DNA of 17,319 bases. It comes from Pavlovales sp. CCMP2436. Taxonomy: Eukaryota > Haptophyta > Pavlovophyceae > Pavlovales. The notes beneath the pieces are model-generated. The model had not been told where the DNA came from, did no database searches, and saw nothing but the letters and a program-made list of their open reading frames with translations. Positions 8,394-16,185 of the stretch are shown piece by piece. How positions within the stretch are numbered: the first letter of the stretch is position 1; every line of letters begins with the position of its first letter. The position numbers and the translations under genes were made by a program. The stretch lies in assembly GCA_026770615.1 (NCBI GenBank), contig MU631389.1:125863-143181 (forward strand). The letters run 5' to 3'.

Positions 8394-9345
8394 TCAATGC
8401 TCGGCGCCCCCCTCGTCGCGCCACTCCTTGCAGCACGGCTTGTGGGCCGGCCACATGCACCGCACTTAGCCGCTATCGCAGAACGCAGTCACGCGGCAAC
8501 GTCTGCACAGCCTCAGCTCGCGCTTCGAGCCGCAGCCCATGCAACAGGTAGACACCAGCTCGCGCCGGCTCGAGATTAGCTTCCCAACTGCCCCCCCCCC
8601 CCGTGCCCCAGCCTGGCGGCGAGGGCCAGGTCGCTCACGGTCAGCTGGAGGGTGAACAACTTGGGCGCTCTCCGCTCGCCGCGAGGTGGTGCGAGCCGTG
8701 TGCGAACAAGTCATCGGCCCCGCCGAGTTTGGTCGCGGCGGCGTAGCTTGCGACCGCATCCGCCTCGCTCTGTGTTGTGGATAAGATTGACCGTTAGACC
8801 AATCCCGCTAATCGATTTGTGAATTTGGTCTCACGGTCAATCTTATCCACAACACTCTGTGCCACGCCCTTTTCCTTTTCCAGGCGCACACCCAGCCATG
8901 CCGACGCCCGCACGTAACGCTGCGCCGCGGCAGCACGGTAGAGGCGCACGGCCTCGCCCGAATCGCGATTCGTGCCCTTGCCGCTCACACAAGAAGCCGA
9001 ACCAGAGCTCAGCCTAAGCGTCGCCCTGGTCGGCGGCAAAACGGATGTGGGGCGCTGCATCATCGACATCGTGCGCCACGCCGACGCCCAGCATGCAGCA
9101 GTTGCCGATGGCGTATTGCAGCTCGGCCGCCTGCCTGTATAACTGTGCCGCCGCCCCATGGTCCTGCACCACGCCTCTGCCCACGGCGAAGCAATTACCG
9201 GGAGCGTCCTACGCGAGTGCATAATCCTGCTGGGCCGCCACCATGTCTTGCACCACGCCGGCGCTGTGCTCGAAGCAACTGCCGAGGGTATAGAGGATAT
9301 TGGTTTCCGCCAATGCACGATTCGTCGATGTGTGCTGTATGTATC
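8394..9345 (-). pseudogene. Decayed Sel1-repeat / MYND zinc finger protein gene
   Basis: Sel1-like repeats of the tetratricopeptide class usually mediate protein contacts; MYND fingers bind zinc and proline-rich partners. On the minus strand the repeats read NILYTLGSCFEHSAGVVQDM, TAG (9211-9209), APGNCFAVGRGVVQDHGAAA, QLYRQAAELQYAIGNCCMLG, AADQGDA, TAG (9016-9014), AELWFGFLCE. A one-base shift leads to GEAVRLYRAAAAQRYVRASA and EKGVAQ. An 82-bp palindrome then interrupts the gene, after which SEADAVASYAAATKLGGADD continues. After further frame changes comes a MYND finger: CMGCGSKRELRLCRRC, FCDSG, a TAA (8468-8466), then MWPAHKPCCKEWRDEGGAEH and TGA at 8396-8394. The TAA stands where the finger's next zinc-binding Cys is expected. 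An acceptor-like TTCACAG lies just before the first repeat (about 9350). Several independent lesions make a pseudogene likely. Confidence 0.7.
8773..8854. mobile_element. 82-bp palindromic insertion with 5-bp target duplication
   Basis: The element runs from TGTTGTGGATAAG to CTTATCCACAACA, with 21-base perfect termini, and is flanked on both sides by CTCTG (8768-8772 and 8855-8859). Removing the element and one CTCTG restores the Sel1 frame on the minus strand. The total addition is 87 bp (29 codons), but it brings its own TAA. There is no coding capacity, so it must depend on enzymes encoded elsewhere. Confidence 0.8.
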
Positions 9346-9350
9346 CTGTG

Positions 9351-9745
9351 AACAAAAATTCCAAGTTTTTTGGCACAGTAGGTTTGGTGGGCCTGGCAAC
9401 GATGCTACAAGACGGGTGCGCCGCCAGGAGGCCGAGCCCCCGAGGTGGCACCGGGCCAGCATGGCCAGGAGAAAGCCGCAAAGCAAACGAACTACAACAA
9501 TACAGCCGCGCCGGACGAGCCGGCACGGGCCCAGATAAAAAATAACAGATCTACCATACCAAAGCTGCCCAGGCGACATCACCCAGCTGGCATATCACAA
9601 TTGTTATTAGTTCTATATATTACAAGGAGCAGCACACTTCCACAATTTTCGCTCGGCATCGAGCCGCGGGAAGAACGTCTTGTACTTTCAAATATCGTGC
9701 CAGACGTAGTTTAAGACGACCATTTACAGTGCGCTTTTTTTCATT
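9351..9745. other. Stretch without a supported gene
   Basis: It lies between two Sel1 fragments on the minus strand and is probably intron or eroded coding DNA of the same gene family. No repeat motif could be recognised in it. Confidence 0.3.
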
Positions 9746-9952
9746 TCAGGATGTTTTACGCTGAAAAACAAACCCCTCTATACCCCTGCTCATGCGCCGT
9801 TCTTTACCAGTCATGTAGCACCTGCCGAGAGCGTGCTGTGCTTCTGCGAAGCCCTGCCCGGCCGGCTGCGTGTGGAGCCGCAGCGCCTCGGCCTGGTCCT
9901 GAACCAAGCCCTCGCCTGAACCAAGCCTGCTCTGTGAAGCAGCGTCACCCTG
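9746..9952 (-). pseudogene. Sel1-repeat fragment
   Basis: The minus-strand frame reads LGSGEGLVQDQAEALRLHTQ and then PAGQGFAEAQHALGRCYMTG, ending at a TGA (9748-9746). This matches the Sel1 pattern of a G-V-QD segment, A-x-RL, QG-AEAQ and LG-CY-G. It is on the same strand as the Sel1-MYND gene and about 400 bp upstream of its first recognised repeat. It may be the N-terminal part of that gene or a separate relic. The residues before it are in another frame. Confidence 0.5.
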
Positions 9953-10018
9953 CGCGGTTCCTTCGCCTCCAGCCTAGACCAGGAAGTGCCCCCCCCCCCG
10001 CCTCGGCAGAATCGCCTT

Positions 10019-10480
10019 GCGGAGCTCTCCCGCCTTGGTGGCCATGCCCAGGTGGAGCTCCTCCGTTCTGACAGCCTCGCCCAGGCGGAGCTCCTCCGCC
10101 TCGGCAGCCGCGCCAAGGAGGAGCTCCTCCGCCTCGGCAGCCGTGCCCAGGCGTAGCTCTCCTGCCTTGGCAGCCGCGCCCTTGCGGAGCTCGCTCTCTC
10201 GCTTTGGCAGCCGCGCCCAGGAGGAGCTCCTCCGCCCCGGCAGCTGCGCCCAGGCGGAGCTCCTACGCCTCAGCGGCCGCACCAAGGATGAGCTCTACCG
10301 CTGGTAGAGCTCCCCCGCCTCGGCAGCCGCACCAAGGAGGAGCTCCCCCGCCTCGGAAGCCGTGCCCAGGCGGAGCTCTCCTGCCTTGGTGGCTGCGTCC
10401 AGGCGGAGCTCCTCATCCTTCGTAGCCGCGCCCAGGAGCTCCCCCGTCTCAGCAGCCGCGCCCAGGAGGAGCTCTACCGA
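10019..10480 (-). repeat. 33-bp minisatellite coding for an 11-residue repeat
   Basis: About fourteen units run along this stretch. On the minus strand the unit encodes EELRLGAAAEA (variants EELLLGAAAEA, GELRLGTASEA, EELHLGMATKA). An 11-residue spacing of Leu and Ala with flanking Glu suits a hendecad coiled coil. Small indels shift the frame at several points, and one unit carries a TAG where GAG is expected (about 10269). The array lies just upstream of a Sel1 fragment on the same strand, so it may be a relic of the same protein. Confidence 0.6.
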
Positions 10481-10563
10481 AAATCAGAAACTTTCAGAAA
10501 CACTTCTGAATTTCTGTAAGGATCCGCCAGAATCTGAGCGAGATCCCCGCCCGCACATCCAGG

Positions 10564-10633
10564 TAGCCCTGAATATGCTCTTTTATGATCGAGCAAGATT
10601 GCCGTGGGTTCATCTTTTATGCTCGATCTTTTA
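10564..10633. repeat. Short inverted repeat
   Basis: TTTTATGATCGAGCA and TGCTCGATCTTTTA face each other across about 30 bases. The function is unknown. Confidence 0.4.
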
Positions 10634-10753
10634 ACCGTAGTGTTCTTTTTTGATGATGACATAAAAAAAGTAGAGTTTATCTTTTACTTATTTAACCCTA
10701 GAAAAGGTGATCTAGTCGTCCCGGACCGGGACTAACTAGTCGCTCGCTGTTGG

Positions 10754-10830
10754 ACAGGCCGCCCCTATGCAGTGTCCTAACTAGTCGAGCTGATGGAACG
10801 GCCACTATGCAGTGTCCTAACTAGTCGACT
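10754..10830 (+). repeat. Tandem duplication with CTAACTAGTCG
   Basis: CTATGCAGTGTCCTAACTAG followed by TCG occurs twice, about 40 bases apart, and GGGACTAACTAGTCG occurs once more just upstream. Confidence 0.5.
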
Positions 10831-10899
10831 ATGGATCTGCGTATCTCTGATACGATACAATGCCGTCTACAACAACCGTGAGTGCGGTTGTATTGCTGT

Positions 10900-11646
10900 T
10901 TACCAGAGGTCCAACGTCAGCAGGTGCGGCATCGGGTGCGGCAGCGGCGAGCCGCTGCCACCCCAGTTGGCCGCGTCCGCCGCGGGAGATGGCACCCCCA
11001 GCTCCTCGATCCCCGCGCCAGCGGGCACGTCAGCGGGCGCGTCAGCGGGCGTGGGCGCAGGCGCCAGGGCGCGCTCTCGCTCCGCCCGGCCGGACCGCAC
11101 GTGTTCCCCTGCCGCCCACATGGCACTTGCCGCGCGCCGCCCCCCCCGTGGTGCACCCGCCGTCGCCCCGCGGCGCTTGCCACCCGCCGCCCGCTGCTGC
11201 CGCGGCGCGATGGCGACGCGAGCGGTAAGGACGAACATCATGCGCCCCTCGCTCACGAACCATGGCGCGATCTCGAAGGCGGCGCCATCGGGTAGCGCCT
11301 TCGCTAGATGTGCGCACAAACCAAGTAACCTCGTCTCCCAATCGTCACCCGCCGCAGCTACTCCGCACGCACCCGAGTTCCACTCCCGTGGCGCGCGCTC
11401 CTCGACGTACCGCCCCACGGCGTACGCCCAGCCAAACGGCCTACATCTGCACGCCTTGTCCAGGCTTGCAGAGAAATAACGTCTAGACGCAAAGCTCAAC
11501 CCCGACCTTGTCGGCCTTCGCGCACGACGGTGTTGGCGTGCGGTGTGCGGCGTTATCAGGTGCTTTGGGTGTCCTCCTCCACCCGCCTCAGAAACGACAT
11601 TACCGCCGCGCCCCCAAGTGCCCGCGCCGCCGAGCTGCGGCGACAC
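10900..11646 (-). CDS. Unrecognised protein sharing a segment with the frame at 3-380
   Basis: The frame is open for 248 residues and ends at a stop at 10902-10900. The first 50 or so residues are low-complexity and may be an untranslated leader or intron. Protein-like sequence begins at YFSASLDKACRCRPFGWAYA and continues with GRYVEERAPREWNSG, DDWETRLLGLCAHLAKALPD and FEIAPWFVSEGRMMFVLTAR, then a basic Arg/Ala-rich region. An Ala/Pro/Asp-rich linker ends in GAGIEELGVPSPAADAA. That last segment matches GIEELVVPSPVADAA of the other gene, so the two are related. An acceptor-like TTTCTCTGCAAG lies near 11475, so the real exon could start there. No catalytic motif is recognised. Confidence 0.5.
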   Translation of the reverse strand: MSPQLGGAGTWGRGGNVVSEAGGGGHPKHLITPHTARQHRRARRPTRSGLSFASRRYFSASLDKACRCRPFGWAYAVGRYVEERAPREWNSGACGVAAAGDDWETRLLGLCAHLAKALPDGAAFEIAPWFVSEGRMMFVLTARVAIAPRQQRAAGGKRRGATAGAPRGGRRAASAMWAAGEHVRSGRAERERALAPAPTPADAPADVPAGAGIEELGVPSPAADAANWGGSGSPLPHPMPHLLTLDLW

Positions 11647-11818
11647 GTCGGTATTGCAGCCGTTTCGAAATATAATAGTAACATAATTAGTTCATAAATA
11701 AAATAAAATCCAATCGGGTTTTTTAATTATTTCAAAGTTTGCGTAGGATTCGACGGGGAGCAATGGCTCATGTATGAATAGTTCGCGTTATCCGATTTTT
11801 GTCAGGAATGACGTGAAA

Positions 11819-12235
11819 TCTCCCGGCCCCTTTGGCATTCTCCCGGTCCCCGGACCTTCAGGGGGGGTGGGGGCCGTCGCGCGCCTCATAGACGAGCCGT
11901 GTGCCCTTCTCCTCCGAAGACCCGGGCCTGATCGTCCCCCGCCTCAGGCAAATGAGGGCGCGACGGCCGCCCTGCGAGCTTCAAACGCGGCATGGCGCGC
12001 TCGGGGAGCACCTCCTGCAAGCACCAGGCCCGCCTACACACCAGCGGTACCACTTCCGGGCGTGGCGCGGCTGGGAGCCAAGTCCCCGCGGCGTAGACGG
12101 ACGTTCTCAAAAGTTGAAAAATTACCTTTTTAGTATATAAATATTTGTTTGTTTACGCGAGCGCTCAATTTATATTCTGAGTGGGCGCTTGTCAACTAGC
12201 CAAATATGCTTCAGGACCCAAGCAACTGGGCCCTA
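11819..12235 (+). repeat. Dispersed repeat family 2, second copy
   Basis: It shares with the copies at 5838 and 12829 the sequence CCTTCTCCTCCGAAGACCC, GAGGGCGCGACGGCC, AGCGGTACCAC and a 3' end with TATTCTGAGTGGGCGCTTGT. CGCGCGCCTCATAG precedes the shared core. The B-box-like segment is mutated here (GGGAGCCAAGTCCCC). Confidence 0.65.
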
Positions 12236-12772
12236 ACTTTTCAACCGGCGGGACTTCGGGAAGGCCCCCATTCGTGGCGGGTAAACTGAGAAACCGGACT
12301 TATGGCCAGGGGGGGTACGTCGAGGAAGCTCTATTCCTAGAGTTCTACGCGCATCTACACTCGATTAAATAAATATTCATCTTTATTCAAATTCCATTTC
12401 GGCCAGGGGCCGGAAGATAATAAACTATCGCTGACGGCGCACCTGGGTATTGATATAATTTAATTTATATATTTCAAGAAAGCAAAAATCAAGATGATAA
12501 GAAACAATGCAGCAACAAGTTAGTTAGCTTTTAAATCGTATTTAGCGAAAGGATACAGCAAACACCCGACACAAAATAAAGGGTATTGGCAGGCCGTCAG
12601 CGAGTGTCTCTTTTGACATCATGCCCAATGTAAAATTAAAAAAATATGTATTATTCTACTCTTTTTTTATTTCAGGTTCTAGTGCTAATAGAGGACTCTG
12701 ACTGTCCCCTGAGACGTATAATATAACGAGTAAATATACATGCATTTGTTATTGTATTTCGTTACCTGATTA
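12236..12772. other. AT-rich DNA without a supported gene
   Basis: I see many A/T runs and no gene-like frame or recognisable repeat. Confidence 0.4.
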
Positions 12773-12822
12773 TTTACGCCTAAACCAGCAGCTCCAACCG
12801 GACCTGCTGGTTTCAGCGTAAA
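12773..12822. repeat. Hairpin with about 18-bp stem
   Basis: TTTACGCCTAAACCAGCAG and CTGCTGGTTTCAGCGTAAA pair almost completely around a 12-base loop (CTCCAACCGGAC). Confidence 0.6.
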
Positions 12823-12828
12823 AAATCA

Positions 12829-13275
12829 CCTATGAGGCGCACTATGGCTCCCCGGCCTCCCTGAAGGCCCGGAGACCGGGAGAAGGCCCGGGGAGCGATC
12901 GCGCGCCTCATAGGTGTGCTATGTTCCCTTCTCCTCCGAAGACCCGTCTCATCATCATCCGCATCAGGCGAACGAGGGCGCGACGGCCACACCTGCGCGC
13001 CTCAAAGGCGCCATGGTGCGCTCGGAGAGCACCCCCTGCACGCACCATGCCCGCCCACAACCCAGCGGTACCACCACCGGGCTTGGCGCGGCTGGGATTC
13101 GAGTCCCCGCGGCGTATGCGGCCAGTAGGCGGTTGGGTTCTCAAAAGTTGTAATACAACTATCAAAACTCGGCTATTTTTATTTTACTTATTAACGTGAG
13201 CGCTTATTTTTTATTCTGAGTGGGTGCTTGTCAACTTACCAAATGTGCTCCGGGAGCTCGGCGATTGGGCTTTAT
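12829..13275 (+). repeat. Dispersed repeat family 2, third copy with leading hairpin
   Basis: It begins with a hairpin: CCTATGAGGCGC at 12829 pairs with GCGCCTCATAGG near 12912, and GCTCCCCGGCCT with AGGCCCGGGGAGC. The shared core follows (CTCCTCCGAAGACCC), with GGGATTCGAGTCCCC, a T-arm and B-box-like sequence, and the 3' end ATTCTGAGTGGGTGCTTGT. The tRNA-like motif suggests a SINE-type origin. Confidence 0.6.
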
Positions 13276-13317
13276 TGTACCGTGCACCAAATGCAACGTA
13301 TGTTACTGGCCGGGGAG

Positions 13318-15166
13318 GAAATAGCCTATTTAGCGCGTGCTAAATAGGCTATTATACGGGCGCCACTTCCAAATGCCGAATATATCTTTGCTACGCTCTT
13401 ACGCCCGTGCGCACCCTTGCTCTAGCGGCCTGCTCTTGCGCCAACTCAAATCTTGTCTGGCCTTGCTATTTTCTGCGGGTTTGAAAGCGCGCGCGCCAAA
13501 TCCTGCGACAATTCTGTACAGTTACGGCCGTGATTTGACTCAAATTGCGGTGGAAGGCGGACGGGAGCGGCCGCTGAGCTCGCACTGATAAGTCCTAGTG
13601 TTCCTCAGGACACGGTGGTCACGCCAGCACTGCTGCTGATCAGTTTCTATGCGCAACAACACCCGTCTGGCAAGGTTCACAACCGCCCATATGCGCATGC
13701 TTAATAGCCTATTTAGCGCGTGCTAAATAGCCTATTATGCGGGCGCCACTTCCAAATGCCAACTATTGTCTTTACGCCAGTGCGTTCCCTTGCTCTATCG
13801 ACAGCTCTTGCGCCAACGCACGTTCTTGCTTGGCCTTGCCATTGTTCTGCGGGTTTGAGCGCGCGCCAAACACTGCGACAATTCTATACAGTTTCGGCCG
13901 TGATTTGACTCAAATTGCTGTGAGACGGGAGCGGCCGCTGAGATCGCGCTGATGAATCCCAGGATTCCTCGGGACCCGGCGGTCACGCCAGCACCAATGC
14001 TGATCAGTTCGAACCTATGCGATAAAACCAGTGTGTCAAGGTTATCAACCGCCCATATGCGCATGCTTAATAGCCTATTTAGCACGCGCTAAATAGACTA
14101 TTAAGCAAGGCGGACGGGAGCGGCCGCTGAGCTCGCGCTGATGAAACCTTGTGTTCCTCGGGACCCGGCGGTCACGCCAGCACTGGTGCTGATCAGTTCC
14201 TATGCGACAACACTCGTGTGTCAGGGTTCACAACCGCCCTTATGCGCATGCTTAATAGCCTATTTTGCACGCGCTAAATAGGCTAATAAGCAAGGCGGAC
14301 GGGAGCGGCCGCTGAGCTCGCGCTGATGATTCCTCGTGTTCCTCGGGACTTGGCGCTCACGCCAGCACTGGTGCTGATCAATTTCTACGCGCGACAACAC
14401 CCGGCTGGCAAGGTTCACAACCGCCTATATGCGCATGCTTAATAGCCTATTTAGCGCGTGCTAAATAGCCTATTTAGCGCGTGCTAAATAGCCTATTATG
14501 CGGGCGCCACTTCAAAATGCCAACGATGTCTTTGATACGCTCGTACGCGTGTGCGTTCCCTTGCTCTAGCGGCCAGCTCTTGCGCCAACGCACGTTCTTG
14601 CCTGGCCGTGCCATTGCTCTGCGGGTTTGAGAGCGCGCGCACGAAACACTGCGACAATTCTATACAGTTTCGGCCCGTGGTTTGACTCAAATTGCGGTGG
14701 CAGGCGTACAGGAGCGGCCGCTGAGCTCGCGCTAATGAATCCTAATTTCATCGGGACCCGGTGATCACGCCAGCACCGGTGCTGATCAGATCCTATGCGA
14801 CAACACTCGTGTGTCAAGGTTCACAACCACCGATGTGCGCATGCTTGCCTATATGCGCGTGCTGAATGGGCTATTATACGGGCGCCACTTTTAAATGCCA
14901 AATTTGTCTTTGCTACGCTCGTACGCCTGTGCGTTCCCTTGATCTAGCAGCCCACTCTTGCGCACACGCACGTTCTTGTCTGGCCTTGCTCTTGTTCTGT
15001 GGGTTTGAGGTGCTGAACAGTACCTATGCTGGGATAACGCCCGTGTGTCAAGGTTCACAACCGCCCAGATGCGCATGCTTAATAGCTTATTATTTAGTGC
15101 GTGCAAAATAGCCTCTTTAGCGCGTGCTAAATAGGCTATCATACGTGCGTTACTTCTAAATGCCAT
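13318..15166 (+). repeat. Complex tandem satellite, six units plus a partial one
   Basis: Units start at about 13318, 13701, 14067, 14252, 14439, 14845 and 15079, so they are about 383, 366, 185, 187, 406 and 234 bp long. Each begins with or near the palindrome AATAGCCTATTTAGC-GCGT-GCTAAATAGGCTATT. Full units then carry GGGCGCCACTTCCAAATGCC, TGCGACAATTCTATACAG, GAGCGGCCGCTGAG, GGTCACGCCAGCAC, TGCTGATCAGTT and end in CGCCCATATGCGCATGC. Two short units share one internal deletion, the last carries another, and unit five has a doubled palindrome. Frames through it are short and unconserved, so I regard it as non-coding. Confidence 0.85.
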
Positions 15167-15439
15167 TGGCTTCGGGCCATACTCAACAACAGCTATAGAG
15201 TAAAGACACTGTCTGTACGGGCGCAGCTTAAGTAATTCCCCCAGACAATCCAGTCAGTGCAGAATCGCACCACTAATTTCAATTCGGATCTCGAGCCAGT
15301 AGCATAATGCATATGTTAATGTATCCTCTCCATGAAGTCACTCACATGGAAGGAAGCATCCTATGAGCCTTCACAATCACAGCGCCGGAAAGTGTAAACT
15401 GTAATAATGTACCACCGTGCCAGTTCATATTTTGAAGAA
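15167..15439. other. Stretch without a supported gene
   Basis: It is mixed composition after the satellite. No frame, RNA or repeat is recognised. Confidence 0.4.
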
Positions 15440-15694
15440 TCAAGGGCATTGCGCGCTCCCACCCAATCCGCGGATGGCTCGACGAGGAGCACGACGCGCC
15501 TTAAAAAAACCAAGCCTTAAATTTCCCTTTCTGCCCGCGACCGTTTTGTAACTGGCCACACGGTTCACGACGGCGCCCGCCGCGAGCAGGAGGTGAGTGC
15601 TCACGATGTCGTTCGCCAGGCTGTCATGAATGAGCGAAGAGCAGAGCTGCGCGCTCTTGCCCCTCTTGCACGGACCTGGCAAGCGTTGAGCCAA
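15440..15694 (-). CDS. Possible ankyrin-like fragment
   Basis: The minus-strand frame contains AQLCSSLIHDSLANDIVSTH followed by LLLAAGAVVNRV. The ND-IV-LLLAAGA-VN spacing resembles the second half of an ankyrin repeat. The sequence before and after does not continue the pattern, and the upstream end runs into the inverted repeat at 15672-15768. It is probably an exon or relic; a single partial repeat is weak evidence. Confidence 0.3.
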   Translation of the reverse strand: MAQRLPGPCKRGKSAQLCSSLIHDSLANDIVSTHLLLAAGAVVNRVASYKTVAGRKGNLRLGFFKARRAPRRAIRGLGGSAQCP

Positions 15695-15768
15695 TCTAAA
15701 TTGAAAGGCGCGCCTAGTTTAAACTTTGGTGTAATTCAATTTAGATCAGCTCAACGCTTGCCAGGTCC
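15672..15768. repeat. Inverted repeat with 34-bp arms
   Basis: GGACCTGGCAAGCGTTGAGC plus ATCTAAATTGAA on the left is repeated inverted on the right, with two mismatches. The 29-base spacer contains the palindromes GGCGCGCC and GTTTAAAC. No target duplication is visible. Confidence 0.75.
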
Positions 15769-15799
15769 AGCGAGGACTATTACTTGGGACGGCGGACGT

Positions 15800-15860
15800 T
15801 CATCTAGAAACTTACACACACACCCACATGCCCTAATAGCGTGCAGCATTAACGAAAATG
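15800..15860 (-). pseudogene. Possible remnant of a MORN exon
   Basis: On the minus strand CGCTATTAGGGCATGTGGGT corresponds to CGCTACGAGGGCATGTGGGT of the intact MORN exon at 16315-16186, with GAG changed to TAG. Only about 25 bases align, so the assignment is weak. Confidence 0.25.
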
Positions 15861-16185
15861 GCACATTTCTCGTGGTCCCTTACTATCTTCTGATCATTGA
15901 ATACGGATCCATACTCACGGGCGCAGCCCAGCCGTGGTCCGGAACAGATATTGTGGACCGCAGGTAATAACAGCATAATTGTTATTAAGCAAACCCGCTG
16001 TTTAAAAAACAGCAGTTTCTCACGTCTAGATCATAATACTAGTCCACCAAAAGAATCACGTTTTCAAGATTAATAAAGCGCCAGTATTCGCAGCATACAG
16101 CTTGTCGGGTCCACCCTTGTCAGTAGTGCCCTTTTGCGCTGGTTCGAGAAGCCATGGCGAGCCTACATCGTCGTCAGTTCTTCTC

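Noticed and set aside
8290..8400. Reverse-transcriptase-like segment (ATGIPQGTGS then IIFALLYGDP)
   Set aside because: Only a few residues fit, there is no YxDD-type motif nearby, and the stretch borders the 3' end of the MYND gene on the other strand.
8768..8859. Introner-type insertion (new intron from a transposon)
   Set aside because: GT and AG are present near the ends, but no GT-AG pair removes exactly the 87 added bases.
9158..9538. Plus-strand frames over the Sel1 region
   Set aside because: The minus strand contains clear Sel1 repeats, so the plus frames are antisense shadows.
10017..10425. Plus-strand Arg/Ser/Ala-rich frames in the 33-bp array
   Set aside because: Any frame in a 33-bp tandem repeat stays open. 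The minus-strand reading has the regular Leu/Ala/Glu pattern and lies beside a Sel1 fragment on that strand.
13318..15166. CRISPR-like array or coding satellite
   Set aside because: Units are long, adjacent and without unique spacers. Frames are short and not conserved between units.
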